Assembly (NCBI GenBank): GCA_027858715.1
Contig: JAQICD010000093.1
Coordinates: 1 to 51,484, forward strand
Origin: Prolixibacteraceae bacterium
Lineage (GTDB): Bacteria; Bacteroidota; Bacteroidia; Bacteroidales; Prolixibacteraceae
Direction: 5' to 3'
DNA: 51,484 bases
In this document: positions 36,566-46,630 of the stretch, piece after piece
How positions within the stretch are numbered: the stretch's first letter is position 1
Layout of the letters: every line of letters begins with the position of its first letter
Made by a program: the position numbers and the translations under genes
Notes under the pieces: model-generated
Told to the model about the DNA's origin: nothing
What the model saw: the letters and a program-made list of their open reading frames with translations, nothing else
Database searches by the model: none

Positions 36566-37243
36566 CTACATTTCAAGTAAATCAGGACGAATTATTTTTG
36601 TTCGCTCCAATGCTTTATCTTCACGCCACTCTTCAACTTTGCGGGTATTGCCTGACAGCAGTATCTCAGGGACTTTCCATCCATTATGATTGGCTGGGCG
36701 GGTATAAACCGGCGGACTGAGTAGTCCGTCCTGATGTGAATCGGTTAAAGCCGATGTTTCATCAGACAAAACGCCGGGAATAAGTCGTACGACACTATCG
36801 ACCACAACGGCCGCCGCCAGTTCGCCGCCTGTAAGAACATAATCGCCAATCGATATTTCGCGCGTTATGTAATGGTCGCGAATGCGCTGGTCAACTCCCT
36901 TGTAATGTCCGCAAAGGATGATTATGTTTTCAGACATAGACAAGTGGTTGGCTTCTTTCTGATTCCAAACCTTAGTATCTGGTGTCATGTATATTATTTC
37001 GTCGTATTCGCGTTCCTTTTTTAATTTCATAATTAAATCTTCGATGGGTTGTATCATCATAACCATTCCGGCACCACCTCCAAAAGCATAATCGTCAACC
37101 GATTTTTGCTTGTCGGTTGAATAATCGCGGATGTTGTGCAGATGTAATTCAATTATATTTTTTTCCTGCGCTCTTTTAAGCATCGACTGATTAAAAACAC
37201 CATCAAAAATATCAGGGAACAAGGTTAGTATGTCTATACGCAT
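36566..37243 (-). CDS. trmD: tRNA (guanine-N1-)-methyltransferase
   Basis: Methylates G37 of tRNAs reading CNN codons, using S-adenosylmethionine through a trefoil knot. 225 residues. Family motifs are [15 protein letters not shown] at the N-terminus, [33 protein letters not shown] and [11 protein letters not shown]. Unusually for many bacteria it is not next to rimM or rplS here, but upstream of prfC. Confidence 0.97.
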   Translation of the reverse strand: MRIDILTLFPDIFDGVFNQSMLKRAQEKNIIELHLHNIRDYSTDKQKSVDDYAFGGGAGMVMMIQPIEDLIMKLKKEREYDEIIYMTPDTKVWNQKEANHLSMSENIIILCGHYKGVDQRIRDHYITREISIGDYVLTGGELAAAVVVDSVVRLIPGVLSDETSALTDSHQDGLLSPPVYTRPANHNGWKVPEILLSGNTRKVEEWREDKALERTKIIRPDLLEM

Positions 37244-37500
37244 GACGATTAATTTTTTTGCAAAAATAGTTTAAAAGCCTTCCCCACAAAAAAGCTTCGA
37301 CTTTTAAAAATATATCAAACATCTTATAAGTACAAGAAATACAAATAAAATTAAAGGTAGGTCATGCCTTTGAACATAGTTTTATGCATCTTTGAAATCG
37401 TAAAATATTATTTTTATAGTAACTTATGTTTTGTTTTTTTTGTTTGGATTTTAATAGATGTAAAACATGAAGTAATACCTTGAATAATAAACTAAAAGAT

Positions 37501-39237
37501 ATGCGTTTACTGAAGTTTTTTTGGCCTGCAATGTGTTTGCTTTTAATGTCGTGTAATCAATCTGAATTTAAAAGTCCGCTTTTAGATAAAGGAATTTATG
37601 ATGGTAAAATTGGCGATGACGAATTAATTATTTTTGTTGATTCAATATTTTTCGAAATTAATGTCACGTCTTTTGATACTATTCCTGTAACTGGCGATGA
37701 TTCAACATTGTTTTCCAGAATTTTATCATTTAAAAGAATTAAACATAATCAATCATTCGACATTTACCGGGGATTCTATGTGCATAAACGTGGAATGGCT
37801 GTAGAAGTCAGGTATCCGTTTGCAGTAGTCGTACAAAATAATCGTGTTTCTTTTATTTCAGAAGAATACAACGGATTAGTGAAACAACTTGATACCGGTC
37901 GTTTGCTTCGGGGTGAAATACTGCTTGATAATGAAAAGACATTTCTTTTTTTCTGGAGAAACCGTGAAGAACTGCTTTTGGAAAAAAGAAAAAATGAAGA
38001 CTATAAATCTGATCTTAACCGGTATAAAGTGCCAATTTTTGAGTCGTTTAATTTTAGTGAAAATTTAATTTATGGCAGGGCAGACGGTTACTGGACCGAA
38101 ACACCGTATCTCGACGATCCTTATGTTAAAATTTTGTCGCGTGGAATGGTCAACTTTTGGAAAGGCGAAAAGGAGTTGGTGTTGAAAATGGATATTTATA
38201 CTCCTATGAACGATAGCCTCTCGCTTAGACCGTTGGTTTTGCTTGTTCATGGAGGGGCTTATTACATCGGGAATAAGCAGTCGGAAACTGAGAAGATACT
38301 GGCTGAGCAGCTGGTAGAGCGTGGATATGTAGTAGCTTCTATCGATTACCGTATGGGCTTCAGGCTACGCGGATATGATATTGAACGCTCGGGCTACAAA
38401 GCGTTGCAGGATGTACACGCTTCACTCAGGTACTTATCTGCACACTCTGAAAAATTCGGCATCGATCCAATGCATGTATATGTAGCCGGAACAAGCGCCG
38501 GCGCCATTGCTTCGCTCAATGTTGCTTATTTGGACAACAATGAGCGTCCTGAAAGTACATTCAAAGGTCGTTTTGTAGAAGACCTTGGTGATATTGAAAC
38601 TTCGGGTAACGATTACACTGAGACATTTCAGGTTAAAGGGGTTGGTAATATGTGGGGTGCAGTTATAGATACCGCAATTATTGATAAAGAGAAAAACATT
38701 CCGGTAATTTCTTTCCATGGTACCGACGACGAAATTGTTCCTTTTGGTCACGATCATCCGTTTGAGTTTGCTGTTATCTTAAACCGTTTGGTGACAGGAA
38801 AAATGTATGGTTCAAAACCGATACACGAACATCTCGACAGATTGAATATTGACAATAAACTGATTGTTTTTGAGGGACAGGGTCATGAACCACAACTAGA
38901 TAATTTTAAGCAGGTAAATGAGCGGATGAATGTTATTTCAAAAGAAATTGTCGCCTTTTTTCATAAATATACCGTGCCTCAGATATTTTTTAGTGATGAT
39001 GTGCTACAAATTGGCGTTGATGAAAGGATGCAAGGTGTTGAATATAAAGTTGATAATGGAAATGCTACAAGTATTGTTGTGTCGGGTGGCATAAAAGTTG
39101 AACCCGGTGCTTTGGAGAACCGAATTATATGGTTTGAAGATGCCCGGACTTATTCTTTTGATGTTGTTGCTGAAAATCATCTGGCAGGTGTTAATCGAAA
39201 CCGTTTGATAGTTGAATTGGTTAAGCCTGATAGATAG
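37501..39237 (+). CDS. Alpha/beta-hydrolase (carboxylesterase-type) lipoprotein
   Basis: 578 residues from ATG 37501. The signal ends in LLLMSC, with lipidated Cys18. An N-terminal region of about 190 residues has no family I recognise. The hydrolase domain has the oxyanion motif HGGAYY, nucleophile Ser332 in GTSAGA, Asp409 or Asp410 in GTDDEIVPFG and His462 in GQGHEPQ. A C-terminal part of about 90 residues looks like a PKD-like beta domain. A surface or periplasmic esterase is likely; substrate unknown. An in-frame TTG at 37480 is a less likely start. Confidence 0.85.
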   Translation: MRLLKFFWPAMCLLLMSCNQSEFKSPLLDKGIYDGKIGDDELIIFVDSIFFEINVTSFDTIPVTGDDSTLFSRILSFKRIKHNQSFDIYRGFYVHKRGMAVEVRYPFAVVVQNNRVSFISEEYNGLVKQLDTGRLLRGEILLDNEKTFLFFWRNREELLLEKRKNEDYKSDLNRYKVPIFESFNFSENLIYGRADGYWTETPYLDDPYVKILSRGMVNFWKGEKELVLKMDIYTPMNDSLSLRPLVLLVHGGAYYIGNKQSETEKILAEQLVERGYVVASIDYRMGFRLRGYDIERSGYKALQDVHASLRYLSAHSEKFGIDPMHVYVAGTSAGAIASLNVAYLDNNERPESTFKGRFVEDLGDIETSGNDYTETFQVKGVGNMWGAVIDTAIIDKEKNIPVISFHGTDDEIVPFGHDHPFEFAVILNRLVTGKMYGSKPIHEHLDRLNIDNKLIVFEGQGHEPQLDNFKQVNERMNVISKEIVAFFHKYTVPQIFFSDDVLQIGVDERMQGVEYKVDNGNATSIVVSGGIKVEPGALENRIIWFEDARTYSFDVVAENHLAGVNRNRLIVELVKPDR

Positions 39238-39411
39238 CATTGAATAATACTTTCAACAACATAATGATCGATTTATTGTATTTCTGGAAAAAAATCGAAT
39301 TTCCTGCTAAAATGTTTAAATAATTGTTAAATGCTGTGAAATGCATGTAACATACGGGGGGTAATAGACGTTGTAGTTGTATTGAATGTAAACACACAAA
39401 TAAATACAGCT

Positions 39412-39816
39412 ATGAGACACATTATATATATCATCACAATATTAATTTTAATTCCTTTTGGCGTTAGCGCTCAAAATTTGGTAATGCTTAGCGGTGTTGT
39501 GAAAGACTCGATAAGCAATGAGCCTGTCAAAGGGGTTAACATTGTTGTTGAAAGCAATAATACAGGTACTATTTCGGATAATCATGGAGAATATATTTTA
39601 TATCTTACCGAAGGAGAATACAAAATTACTTTTTCGGTTAAAGGATATGAAGAACATATTCTTACTGCCGAGTTGAAATCAAATGCGGAATACTTTGTAG
39701 AAATGCAGCCTAAGATTAAATCGTTATCTGATGACACCGATGGAAGCCGTGGTTTTTTCTCATTTTTGAACCGTAAGCCAGAACGCAATCAGATGATTGC
39801 AGAAAAAGCAAAATAG
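39412..39816 (+). CDS. Small exported protein with carboxypeptidase-regulatory-like domain
   Basis: 134 residues from ATG 39412: signal peptide (1-21, ending VSAQ), then one CarboxypepD_reg-like beta-sandwich (LSGVVKDSISNEPVKGVNIVV, GTISDNHGEYILYL, ITFSVKGYEEH). This domain normally sits at the N-terminus of TonB-dependent receptors, but here it stands alone with a short charged tail. A hairpin terminator follows. Function unknown. Confidence 0.8.
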   Translation: MRHIIYIITILILIPFGVSAQNLVMLSGVVKDSISNEPVKGVNIVVESNNTGTISDNHGEYILYLTEGEYKITFSVKGYEEHILTAELKSNAEYFVEMQPKIKSLSDDTDGSRGFFSFLNRKPERNQMIAEKAK

Positions 39817-39842
39817 CATTAACCGTAAATTAGATATGTAGA

Positions 39843-39877
39843 ATCGCATCAGCTAAATTGTTGATGCGATTTTTTTG
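39843..39877 (+). terminator. Rho-independent terminator
   Basis: ATCGCATCA (39843-39851) pairs with TGATGCGAT (39862-39870), followed by a run of T. It lies 27 nt after the stop of the preceding gene. Confidence 0.85.
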
Positions 39878-39919
39878 TAGGTCAAAATGTTAAAAAAAGA
39901 CGTTTATGTCATTTATTTA

Positions 39920-39951
39920 TTTGTGTTCAGAACAAAATTTTTCAACTTTGC
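39920..39951 (+). promoter_or_regulatory. mtaB promoter
   Basis: TTTG (39920-39923), 19-nt spacer, CAACTTTG followed by C (39943-39951). This is one mismatch from the Bacteroidetes pattern TTTG-N19-TAnnTTTGC. It would give a leader of about 80 nt. Confidence 0.6.
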
Positions 39952-40036
39952 AAACTCAAAAATAAGGAGTTAGAAGTTTAGTCTAATATCTTTTTTTAGA
40001 AAAGAAAAAAATACAAACACATAAATTGTTGTTAAC

Positions 40037-41290
40037 GTGAAAGTTGCATTTAAAACACTGGGGTGTCGCCTCAATCAGTACGAAATGGACGCTTTAGCTG
40101 CCACCTTTAAAGAAAATGGATACGAAGTATCGGAAAACGGGGATGGGGCAGATGCTATTGTGGTGAATACCTGTACAGTAACCAATCAAAGTAACCAGAA
40201 GTCGCGTTATGCCATAAGCCATGCTTCGCGGCAAAATCCTGATGCTGCGATGGTTGTTACCGGTTGTATGACCGAAAGTCATCTTGAGCAACTAAAAAGT
40301 AAATTTCCAAAGGCAATTATTATTGATAACAAAGGGAAAAGCGGGATTTTTCAAAGTGTCGATTCTTTATTGAAAACAGGTCATGCCGACTTGTCGGATA
40401 AAGATTACGATTTATTTAGCTACCAATCGTTTACCGAAATGTTTCACACCCGAAGTTTGGTTAAAATTCAGGATGGCTGTGATAATTTTTGTACTTATTG
40501 TATAATCCCTTTTGTGCGAGGACGTGCGATTAGCCGTCGGGTAAAGCAGGTAATCGACAATGTGAAAGAGGTTGTTGCGCTTGGGGCAAAAGAAGTGGTA
40601 CTTACCGGGGTGAATATTAGTCGGTACGATAGCGAAGGTGTGAAATTTTCAGGTTTACTAAAAAGAATTCTCGAAGTTGAAGGCGATTTTCGGGTGCGGA
40701 TTTCATCAATTGAACCCGATAGCTTTGATGACCAGTTTTTTGAGCTGATTGGTCACCCTAAACTGACGCCTCATCTTCATTTGTGTTTGCAAAGCGGATC
40801 GAACAGAATACTGCTAAAAATGCGCCGCATGTACACCATAAGCGAATTTTTAAATATTGTAGATCGGGTACGTGCAAAAGACGCGAACTTTAATTTTACG
40901 ACCGATGTAATTGTTGGTTTCCCTGGCGAGACTGAAGAAGATTTTCAGCAGTCGATGGAAATTGCACGTCAGGTAGGTTTTGGGCATATGCACATTTTTA
41001 AATACTCGGTGCGACAAGGAACACGAGCCGAAAGGATGTCGGATCAGATTTCAGATAAAATAAAAACAGAACGCAGCAAGCAAATGCATGTCCTGGCTGA
41101 AGAACTGCAAGCCGCTTACCGAAGTAAGTTTGATAATACCTCTCAGCGCATTCTGGTTGAAAAGTGGAAAGATGGAAAAGCATCGGGGTATAACGATTAT
41201 TTTATACCTATGGAGTTTGAAACAAACGACAAAATCAGGAATCGCTTTGAATTGGTTAAAGCCAATGTTAAGAATTTTGAAGATGCTTAA
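40037..41290 (+). CDS. mtaB: tRNA t6A37 methylthiotransferase
   Basis: Radical SAM enzyme converting t6A37 to ms2t6A37 in tRNA. 417 residues. The N-terminal UPF0004 domain holds auxiliary-cluster cysteines Cys10, Cys46 and Cys77. The radical SAM cluster is Cys148, Cys152 and Cys155 (CDNFCTYC). GCRLNQYEMD at the start and FPGETEEDF are MtaB-like; MiaB and RimO are less likely by these motifs. The start is GTG 40037. It converges with the DoxX-like gene, 9 nt between stops. Confidence 0.93.
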   Translation: MKVAFKTLGCRLNQYEMDALAATFKENGYEVSENGDGADAIVVNTCTVTNQSNQKSRYAISHASRQNPDAAMVVTGCMTESHLEQLKSKFPKAIIIDNKGKSGIFQSVDSLLKTGHADLSDKDYDLFSYQSFTEMFHTRSLVKIQDGCDNFCTYCIIPFVRGRAISRRVKQVIDNVKEVVALGAKEVVLTGVNISRYDSEGVKFSGLLKRILEVEGDFRVRISSIEPDSFDDQFFELIGHPKLTPHLHLCLQSGSNRILLKMRRMYTISEFLNIVDRVRAKDANFNFTTDVIVGFPGETEEDFQQSMEIARQVGFGHMHIFKYSVRQGTRAERMSDQISDKIKTERSKQMHVLAEELQAAYRSKFDNTSQRILVEKWKDGKASGYNDYFIPMEFETNDKIRNRFELVKANVKNFEDA

Positions 41291-41299
41291 TTGCCTGTT

Positions 41300-41662
41300 T
41301 TACAGAAAATTTCGGCTAAATACAACAATTACAATTATAATTATAAGCACGGTTGTGAGTGCAGCTTCTTTATGCTCGCCTAATTTGAGGTGTGTAAGCG
41401 GAGCTCCTATAACCATAATGATAAGCACAACTGCCGAAATAGTTGATGTAAGTGGCAAAAAGTTGACATAGTAGGGGACAAAGAAGAGCACAGCTCCAAC
41501 AATTTCTACCCATGAAATTATGCGTAAAGTACCTACGTTGGTATCTGGAAAATTCTTGATTCTTCTATCGGGATGGTGATACGACATTACTATTTTTACC
41601 ACTCCCGATATGATAAAAAGTATGCTTATGATAATTGAAGCTATTAGTCCTAAGAGTTCCAT
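41300..41662 (-). CDS. DoxX-like membrane protein
   Basis: 120 residues with four predicted membrane helices and the DoxX-like arrangement LFIISGVVKI in helix 1 and GTLRIISWVEIVGAVLFFVP in helix 2. Such proteins are common and mostly uncharacterised. It lies between convergent mtaB and, 53 nt upstream on the same strand, hemH. A link to hemH is possible but not shown. Confidence 0.75.
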   Translation of the reverse strand: MELLGLIASIIISILFIISGVVKIVMSYHHPDRRIKNFPDTNVGTLRIISWVEIVGAVLFFVPYYVNFLPLTSTISAVVLIIMVIGAPLTHLKLGEHKEAALTTVLIIIIVIVVFSRNFL

Positions 41663-41715
41663 GCTGTTTTTCGTTGTAAGTTATGAACTTTTTTAAAATA
41701 AATACATTTTTATTG

Positions 41716-42714
41716 TCAGATTAGTTGACGTAAAGTCTCAATCCATTCATCACTGTTGTTTAAACTTTCCACCAAGGTAAGTTCCTCGCCACCAAATGAT
41801 ATGAATTTATTTTTATACTCGTGTTTAATCTCAACTGTTGTTTCTAAACAATCGGAAACGAATGAAGGAGCTGCAATTAATACGCTTTTTTCTCCAGATA
41901 TTGCCAGCTGTTTAAGAATTGCATCAGTAAAAGGAGTCATCCAGTTTTTTGATAGTCGCGATTGAAATGATGTAGTATATGTTCCATTTTTTAGTTCTAG
42001 TTTATTTGCCAGTAAACGAGTTGTTTGAAAACAGGTTGCCTTGTAACATAATTTCCCGTGAACGGGCATTTCTTTTTCACAATTACAATCTGAACTGGCT
42101 ATCTCAGGATGAGTTTTATTCAAATGACGATCAGGAAGCCCATGATATGAGAAAATAATATGATCGTAATTTTCAGGCTTAAATGATTTTATTTTTTGTG
42201 TTAATGACCTAATGAATGCCGGATGTTCATAAAACTGATTAATAATTCTTATTTCTGGTATCACATCCCATCGTTTGATGATTTTCATTACCGCTTCAAT
42301 GGCTGTGCCGCTGGTTGACGAAGCATAATGTGGAAACAGTGGAATTATTGTTAGTTTATCGTAGCGTTTGCTATTTATTTCTTTTAGTGCTTTTTTAATA
42401 GATGGGTTTTGATAGCGCATAGCTACAAATACATCCTCAGTTTCAATGGTTTTTGCTTGTAATTTCTTTTGAAGCCCAAGCATGTTGGTTAATAGAGGTG
42501 AGCCTTCAGGTGTCCATAGTTGTTTATATAAATTTGTAGATTTTCGAGCTCTGAAAGGAACAATAATGAGGTTAACCAATATTTTTCGCAACAAAAATGG
42601 TAAATCAATTACTCTCCTGTCATTTAGAAATTGTGATAAATACCGCCTTACTGCTTTAATTTCTGGCTTGTTGGGTGTGCCAATATTGATTAGTAGAATT
42701 GCATTTCTCTTCAT
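41716..42714 (-). CDS. hemH: Ferrochelatase
   Basis: Inserts Fe2+ into the porphyrin at the end of haem synthesis. 332 residues. The catalytic His191 lies in FSYHGLPDRH and the acidic site in SDCLETTVEI (Glu291). LLINIGTP at the N-terminus and PLFPHYASSTSG are typical. Four cysteines (210, 212, 223, 228) cluster after the catalytic His, a possible iron-sulfur or metal site of the kind known in some bacterial ferrochelatases. The DoxX-like gene follows on the same strand. Confidence 0.95.
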   Translation of the reverse strand: MKRNAILLINIGTPNKPEIKAVRRYLSQFLNDRRVIDLPFLLRKILVNLIIVPFRARKSTNLYKQLWTPEGSPLLTNMLGLQKKLQAKTIETEDVFVAMRYQNPSIKKALKEINSKRYDKLTIIPLFPHYASSTSGTAIEAVMKIIKRWDVIPEIRIINQFYEHPAFIRSLTQKIKSFKPENYDHIIFSYHGLPDRHLNKTHPEIASSDCNCEKEMPVHGKLCYKATCFQTTRLLANKLELKNGTYTTSFQSRLSKNWMTPFTDAILKQLAISGEKSVLIAAPSFVSDCLETTVEIKHEYKNKFISFGGEELTLVESLNNSDEWIETLRQLI

Positions 42715-42965
42715 TTTATAATGAGTTTATTTATTTCGAATGCATAAGATGGTAAACTTACCAAAATCGCCTCAGTAATGCCACACATTTATTATTGTAT
42801 TTTTTAGTTTTCAATGTCTTACCTGGTATTCAAAGACTCAAAATATGAGTGTTTGAATAAATTAAAAAACAACAAATCAGTTTAATATGTTTGTTTTTTC
42901 AAATACAATTTTTTATATTTATATGGTTTTAATAATGATGGAAGTAAAATTAACCCCCAATTATT

Positions 42966-44546
42966 ATGAAAAATCATTATCCTCTCAAACATGTAACGCT
43001 CGTAATTGTATCTTTATTACTTATCTCTTTCTCTATCGAGGCTCAAATAATTGTTGAAAATGAAATAAATGGAGAAAATCTCAATAATTATAATCCTTTT
43101 TTCGAAGGCCAGTACGTATCTCAGTATGTTTCTTCGCCAGGTATAGCACGTGGTGCTGGCATTGAAGGCAATGATGCAATAAATCGATACAATGCCAGAG
43201 ACTGGAATGTAGAAGATTTAAATGAAGATAAATATTTTTCATTTGAGATAACACCAGATGAAGGATTTTTTATTGATTTTTTTTCATTCGAATTCACTAC
43301 ACAGGTTAGTAGTACAGGTCCTGTTTTTTATGCCTTACGTTCAAATTTGGATAATTTTCAGGAGGATATTGGGAGTCTTGTAGCTGGTGAAAATATTATA
43401 TTTTTGAATTCGCAAATATACCGAGAAATTAATCAAACTATTGAATTCAGGCTTTTTGCATGGGGTGCAACGCAAGATGTTGGAACCTTTAGCGTGAATG
43501 ATTTTATACTGCGGGGTTACGTGTATAGTAACGAATGTCCTCATCCATCCTTTTCAGGCGAAATTAGTGGCCCGGCAGAAGTAATACCTTTCAGCAATGG
43601 AAACATATATCGTGTTAATGAAATTCCGAGAGCCAATAGTTATGTGTGGAGTGTGCCACAGGGGGCAAGCATAATTAACGGTCAGGGGTCAAATGAAATA
43701 TCCGTTGCTTTTGATAAGTTTAGCGGAGAAATATCGGTTTATGGTGTGAATCTTTGTGGAAATGGCGTATCATTAGGCGGATTATACGTGACTTGTGAAT
43801 ATCCGGTGATTTATCATCATGATTTTGGAACAAATACTATTGATGAACATCCCTATACCGATGAGCCAGTAGTATTATTTTCAGGACTCGACACTTCGCT
43901 ATGGGCTAATTCTAATAATGAATGGAAATCGTATGCTGGTGTTGGCGGTTTGCCCGGACAAGCACTGGCTGCTCGTAATCTTGAAAATGATCCTGTGCTA
44001 ACTTTATCGTTGTGTGTTAAGCCTGGTTACGAAATGAGAATTACAGCTTTTGATTTTTGGAAAAAAAGCAGTCCAAAAGGTCCTTCAGGCTGGCAATTGT
44101 TTGTTGATAATGTGTTGCTTGGAGAAGGAAGTAGCACAACATCAGGTTTATACGTGGGTAAAACAGAATTAGAAACTCATCTTGTACATTTAACCGATTC
44201 GGTTCTTGTTACAATAGAATTAATCGGTGCTTCAAATGTATTGGGAACTTTCAGATTTGATGATTTTCAATTGTTTGGAGAAGTTTCCTGTATTCCTATG
44301 CCCATTGAATCGCCTGATGACGTTCATGCTTGCGAGTTTTATACATTGCCAGCTACAAATTATGGAATTTACAATACCGAACCTTTAGCCGAAGGAGATA
44401 CACTTGAAGCAGGAGATGTAATAAATTTCTCACAAATAATTTATATTTTCAATCAGCACGAGTATTCGACCGAATGCTACAGTCAAAGCAGTTTCAATGT
44501 TGGTGTACACCCGAATATCACGACTAATGCCATACAGCGACGATAA
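42966..44546 (+). CDS. Secreted PKD-like protein, probably truncated
   Basis: 526 residues with a signal peptide (1-26). Two beta-sandwich-type halves share related motifs (FFIDFFSFEFTTQ...FRLFAWG and MRITAFDFWKKSS...FRFDDFQLFG), around a PKD-like region (NSYVWSVPQGASIINGQGS). It ends in one copy of a repeat of the DVxACxxYTLPA...Y type that I recall as part of very long gliding or adhesin proteins. It then stops without any type IX secretion C-terminal domain or anchor. This suggests loss of a C-terminal part. Function unknown, surface-related. Confidence 0.65.
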   Translation: MKNHYPLKHVTLVIVSLLLISFSIEAQIIVENEINGENLNNYNPFFEGQYVSQYVSSPGIARGAGIEGNDAINRYNARDWNVEDLNEDKYFSFEITPDEGFFIDFFSFEFTTQVSSTGPVFYALRSNLDNFQEDIGSLVAGENIIFLNSQIYREINQTIEFRLFAWGATQDVGTFSVNDFILRGYVYSNECPHPSFSGEISGPAEVIPFSNGNIYRVNEIPRANSYVWSVPQGASIINGQGSNEISVAFDKFSGEISVYGVNLCGNGVSLGGLYVTCEYPVIYHHDFGTNTIDEHPYTDEPVVLFSGLDTSLWANSNNEWKSYAGVGGLPGQALAARNLENDPVLTLSLCVKPGYEMRITAFDFWKKSSPKGPSGWQLFVDNVLLGEGSSTTSGLYVGKTELETHLVHLTDSVLVTIELIGASNVLGTFRFDDFQLFGEVSCIPMPIESPDDVHACEFYTLPATNYGIYNTEPLAEGDTLEAGDVINFSQIIYIFNQHEYSTECYSQSSFNVGVHPNITTNAIQRR

Positions 44547-44660
44547 TAAACCATAAAGCTTTTTTATTTTTTTTCTAATCTACTCGTCTAACCTAAAGAT
44601 TTGTTAAACCTTCTGGTTTTGGAACTGTTAATACATAGATTTTAAATTAGCAGTATTAGA

Positions 44661-45713
44661 ATGAAGCCTGATTTTGAAGTAGCTTGGCGCAGCCCGTCAA
44701 ATATTGCCCTAGTGAAATACTGGGGAAAGCATGGAGTGCAATTACCTAACAATGCGTCGCTTAGTATGACATTAAAAAATGCGCATACTGTTACAAGTTT
44801 TAAAGCATATCATCTGCAAAGCGGATTGCAGGTTAAATATTTATTTGAAAAAAAACATCACCCTGAGTTTGAATCAAGAATAAAGTTATATCTCGAAAGC
44901 TTACTGAAAGAAATGCCTTTTTTAGAAGAATATGCTTTTGAAATCAGCAGCGAAAACAGTTTTCCACATTCTACCGGCATAGCTTCATCGGCTTCGTCGA
45001 TGAGTGCACTGGCTTTGTGCCTTGTTTCCTTCGAGAATGTTTTCCTGAACAAGAACTTTTATGTTGATTTTTTTGCTGAAAGGGCTTCACAAATAGCTCG
45101 TTTGGGGTCGGGTAGTGCTTCACGTTCGATTTACGGAATGTGGTCAACATGGGGTGAGATTGATGGTTTTCCTGAAACTTCTGATCGTTATGCTTCACCC
45201 ATAGGTATAAAGCCAGCTCCTATGTTTCAGAAAATGGGTGATGCTGTATTGATTGTGAGCAGCGCGCCCAAAAAAGTATCGAGCACAATGGGACATAGCC
45301 TGATGAATGTTCACCCTTTTTCCAAAGCCCGCTACGAACAGGCGAACGAAAATTTACAAGCTTTGTTGTTTGCTATGCAGGTGGGCGATTTCGAAACTTT
45401 TGCATCGATTGTTGAAAACGAAGCGCTTACATTACATTCGTTGTTAATGACTTCGTCGGACGATGGTTTGCTGTTAAAGCCCGGCTCGTTGCAGATTATT
45501 GATGCCATTCGGAAATTTCGCTCTCAAACAAATGTAAAATTGTGTTTTACACTTGATGCCGGGCCTAATGTTCATTTGCTTTATCCTGAAAGCGAAAAGC
45601 AAAAAGTGCATGGTTTTATTCACGATGAATTGCTTCAATTTTGCGAAAACCGAACATGGATTAACGACGGAATCGGCGATGGGTCTCAACAAATTTCGAC
45701 TAAAAATTTATGA
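44661..45713 (+). CDS. mvaD: Diphosphomevalonate decarboxylase
   Basis: ATP-dependent decarboxylation of mevalonate diphosphate to isopentenyl diphosphate. 350 residues, GHMP kinase fold. Motifs: SPSNIALVKYWGK at the N-terminus, HSTGIASSASSMSALA (phosphate loop), LGSGSASRSIYG and TLDAGPNVHLLY. It shows that the organism makes isoprenoids through mevalonate. The next gene, a mevalonate kinase, overlaps by 4 nt (ATGA). Confidence 0.95.
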   Translation: MKPDFEVAWRSPSNIALVKYWGKHGVQLPNNASLSMTLKNAHTVTSFKAYHLQSGLQVKYLFEKKHHPEFESRIKLYLESLLKEMPFLEEYAFEISSENSFPHSTGIASSASSMSALALCLVSFENVFLNKNFYVDFFAERASQIARLGSGSASRSIYGMWSTWGEIDGFPETSDRYASPIGIKPAPMFQKMGDAVLIVSSAPKKVSSTMGHSLMNVHPFSKARYEQANENLQALLFAMQVGDFETFASIVENEALTLHSLLMTSSDDGLLLKPGSLQIIDAIRKFRSQTNVKLCFTLDAGPNVHLLYPESEKQKVHGFIHDELLQFCENRTWINDGIGDGSQQISTKNL

Positions 45714-46630
45714 TTTTTCCATCAAAAATATTGTTGATTGGCGAGTATGGTCTTGTTGCTGGAGGCAGCGGATTGGCATTGCCTTTTTTCCGCTATTCAG
45801 GCGAACTGACGTTTGTCAGGTTAAACGAACTGCAAAACGAAAAAGATTTTTTAACTTCACCTTCAGTGTCAAACCATTCACTTCGTAATCTTTACAAGTA
45901 TTTTGAATTGCAAGTTGACAATTTTCAGTTCTTAAATATTAATGCTTTCGCTGAAGACTTAGAAAAAGGATTATGGTTTAAATCGAATATTCCCGAGGGT
46001 TACGGATTGGGAAGTTCAGCTGCATTGGTAGCATCGGTTTATTACAAATACGCCTTAACGCAACGGCAACAGCTTTCAACTTTAAAACAGCAGTTAGGTG
46101 CTATCGAAAGTTTTTTTCATGGACATAGTTCCGGTGTTGACCCACTGGTGTCGTATGCCCGTAAACCATTGTTAATTGAAAATGACGGAATGCTTGAATT
46201 GCTTGAAAATTGGTCAGTAAAAAAGGCTGGTTTGTCGGTTTACCTAGTCGATACCAGTGTGAAATCAGAAACCAAAAACCTGGTTGAGTGGTTCAAAATG
46301 CGCATAAACGATGAAATTTTTTCCTCCGAAATAAGCGAAAGTTTCTTACAGCCTAACCAACATCTTGTGCGGGATGCCAAAATAGGTCAAACATTTCATT
46401 TTGAGCAGTTGCAGACAATTTCCCGGTACCAGGTCAACCATTTTGAACCCATGATTCCCCAGTTATTCCGCAAACACTTTAAGGCCGGAATCGAAAACGA
46501 CAGCTTTGTTTTTAAACTATGTGGCTCGGGAGGTGGTGGTTTTATGCTGGCTTTTGTAAAAGATGAAAATGAATTTGTATCTTATTGCCGAAAAAACAAA
46601 TTAAAAACCTTGAATATTGATGAGTTTTAA
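45710..46630 (+). CDS. Mevalonate kinase-like GHMP kinase
   Basis: 306 residues of the GHMP kinase family. The substrate-binding start is SKILLIGEYGLVAGG, the phosphate loop is PEGYGLGSSAALVAS (near 92-106), and the C-terminal motif is KLCGSGGGGFMLAF. Its place directly after mvaD with a 4-nt overlap makes mevalonate kinase the best reading. Phosphomevalonate kinase of the same fold cannot be excluded. Its stop lies 11 nt inside the following lipoprotein gene. Confidence 0.85.
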   Translation: MIFPSKILLIGEYGLVAGGSGLALPFFRYSGELTFVRLNELQNEKDFLTSPSVSNHSLRNLYKYFELQVDNFQFLNINAFAEDLEKGLWFKSNIPEGYGLGSSAALVASVYYKYALTQRQQLSTLKQQLGAIESFFHGHSSGVDPLVSYARKPLLIENDGMLELLENWSVKKAGLSVYLVDTSVKSETKNLVEWFKMRINDEIFSSEISESFLQPNQHLVRDAKIGQTFHFEQLQTISRYQVNHFEPMIPQLFRKHFKAGIENDSFVFKLCGSGGGGFMLAFVKDENEFVSYCRKNKLKTLNIDEF

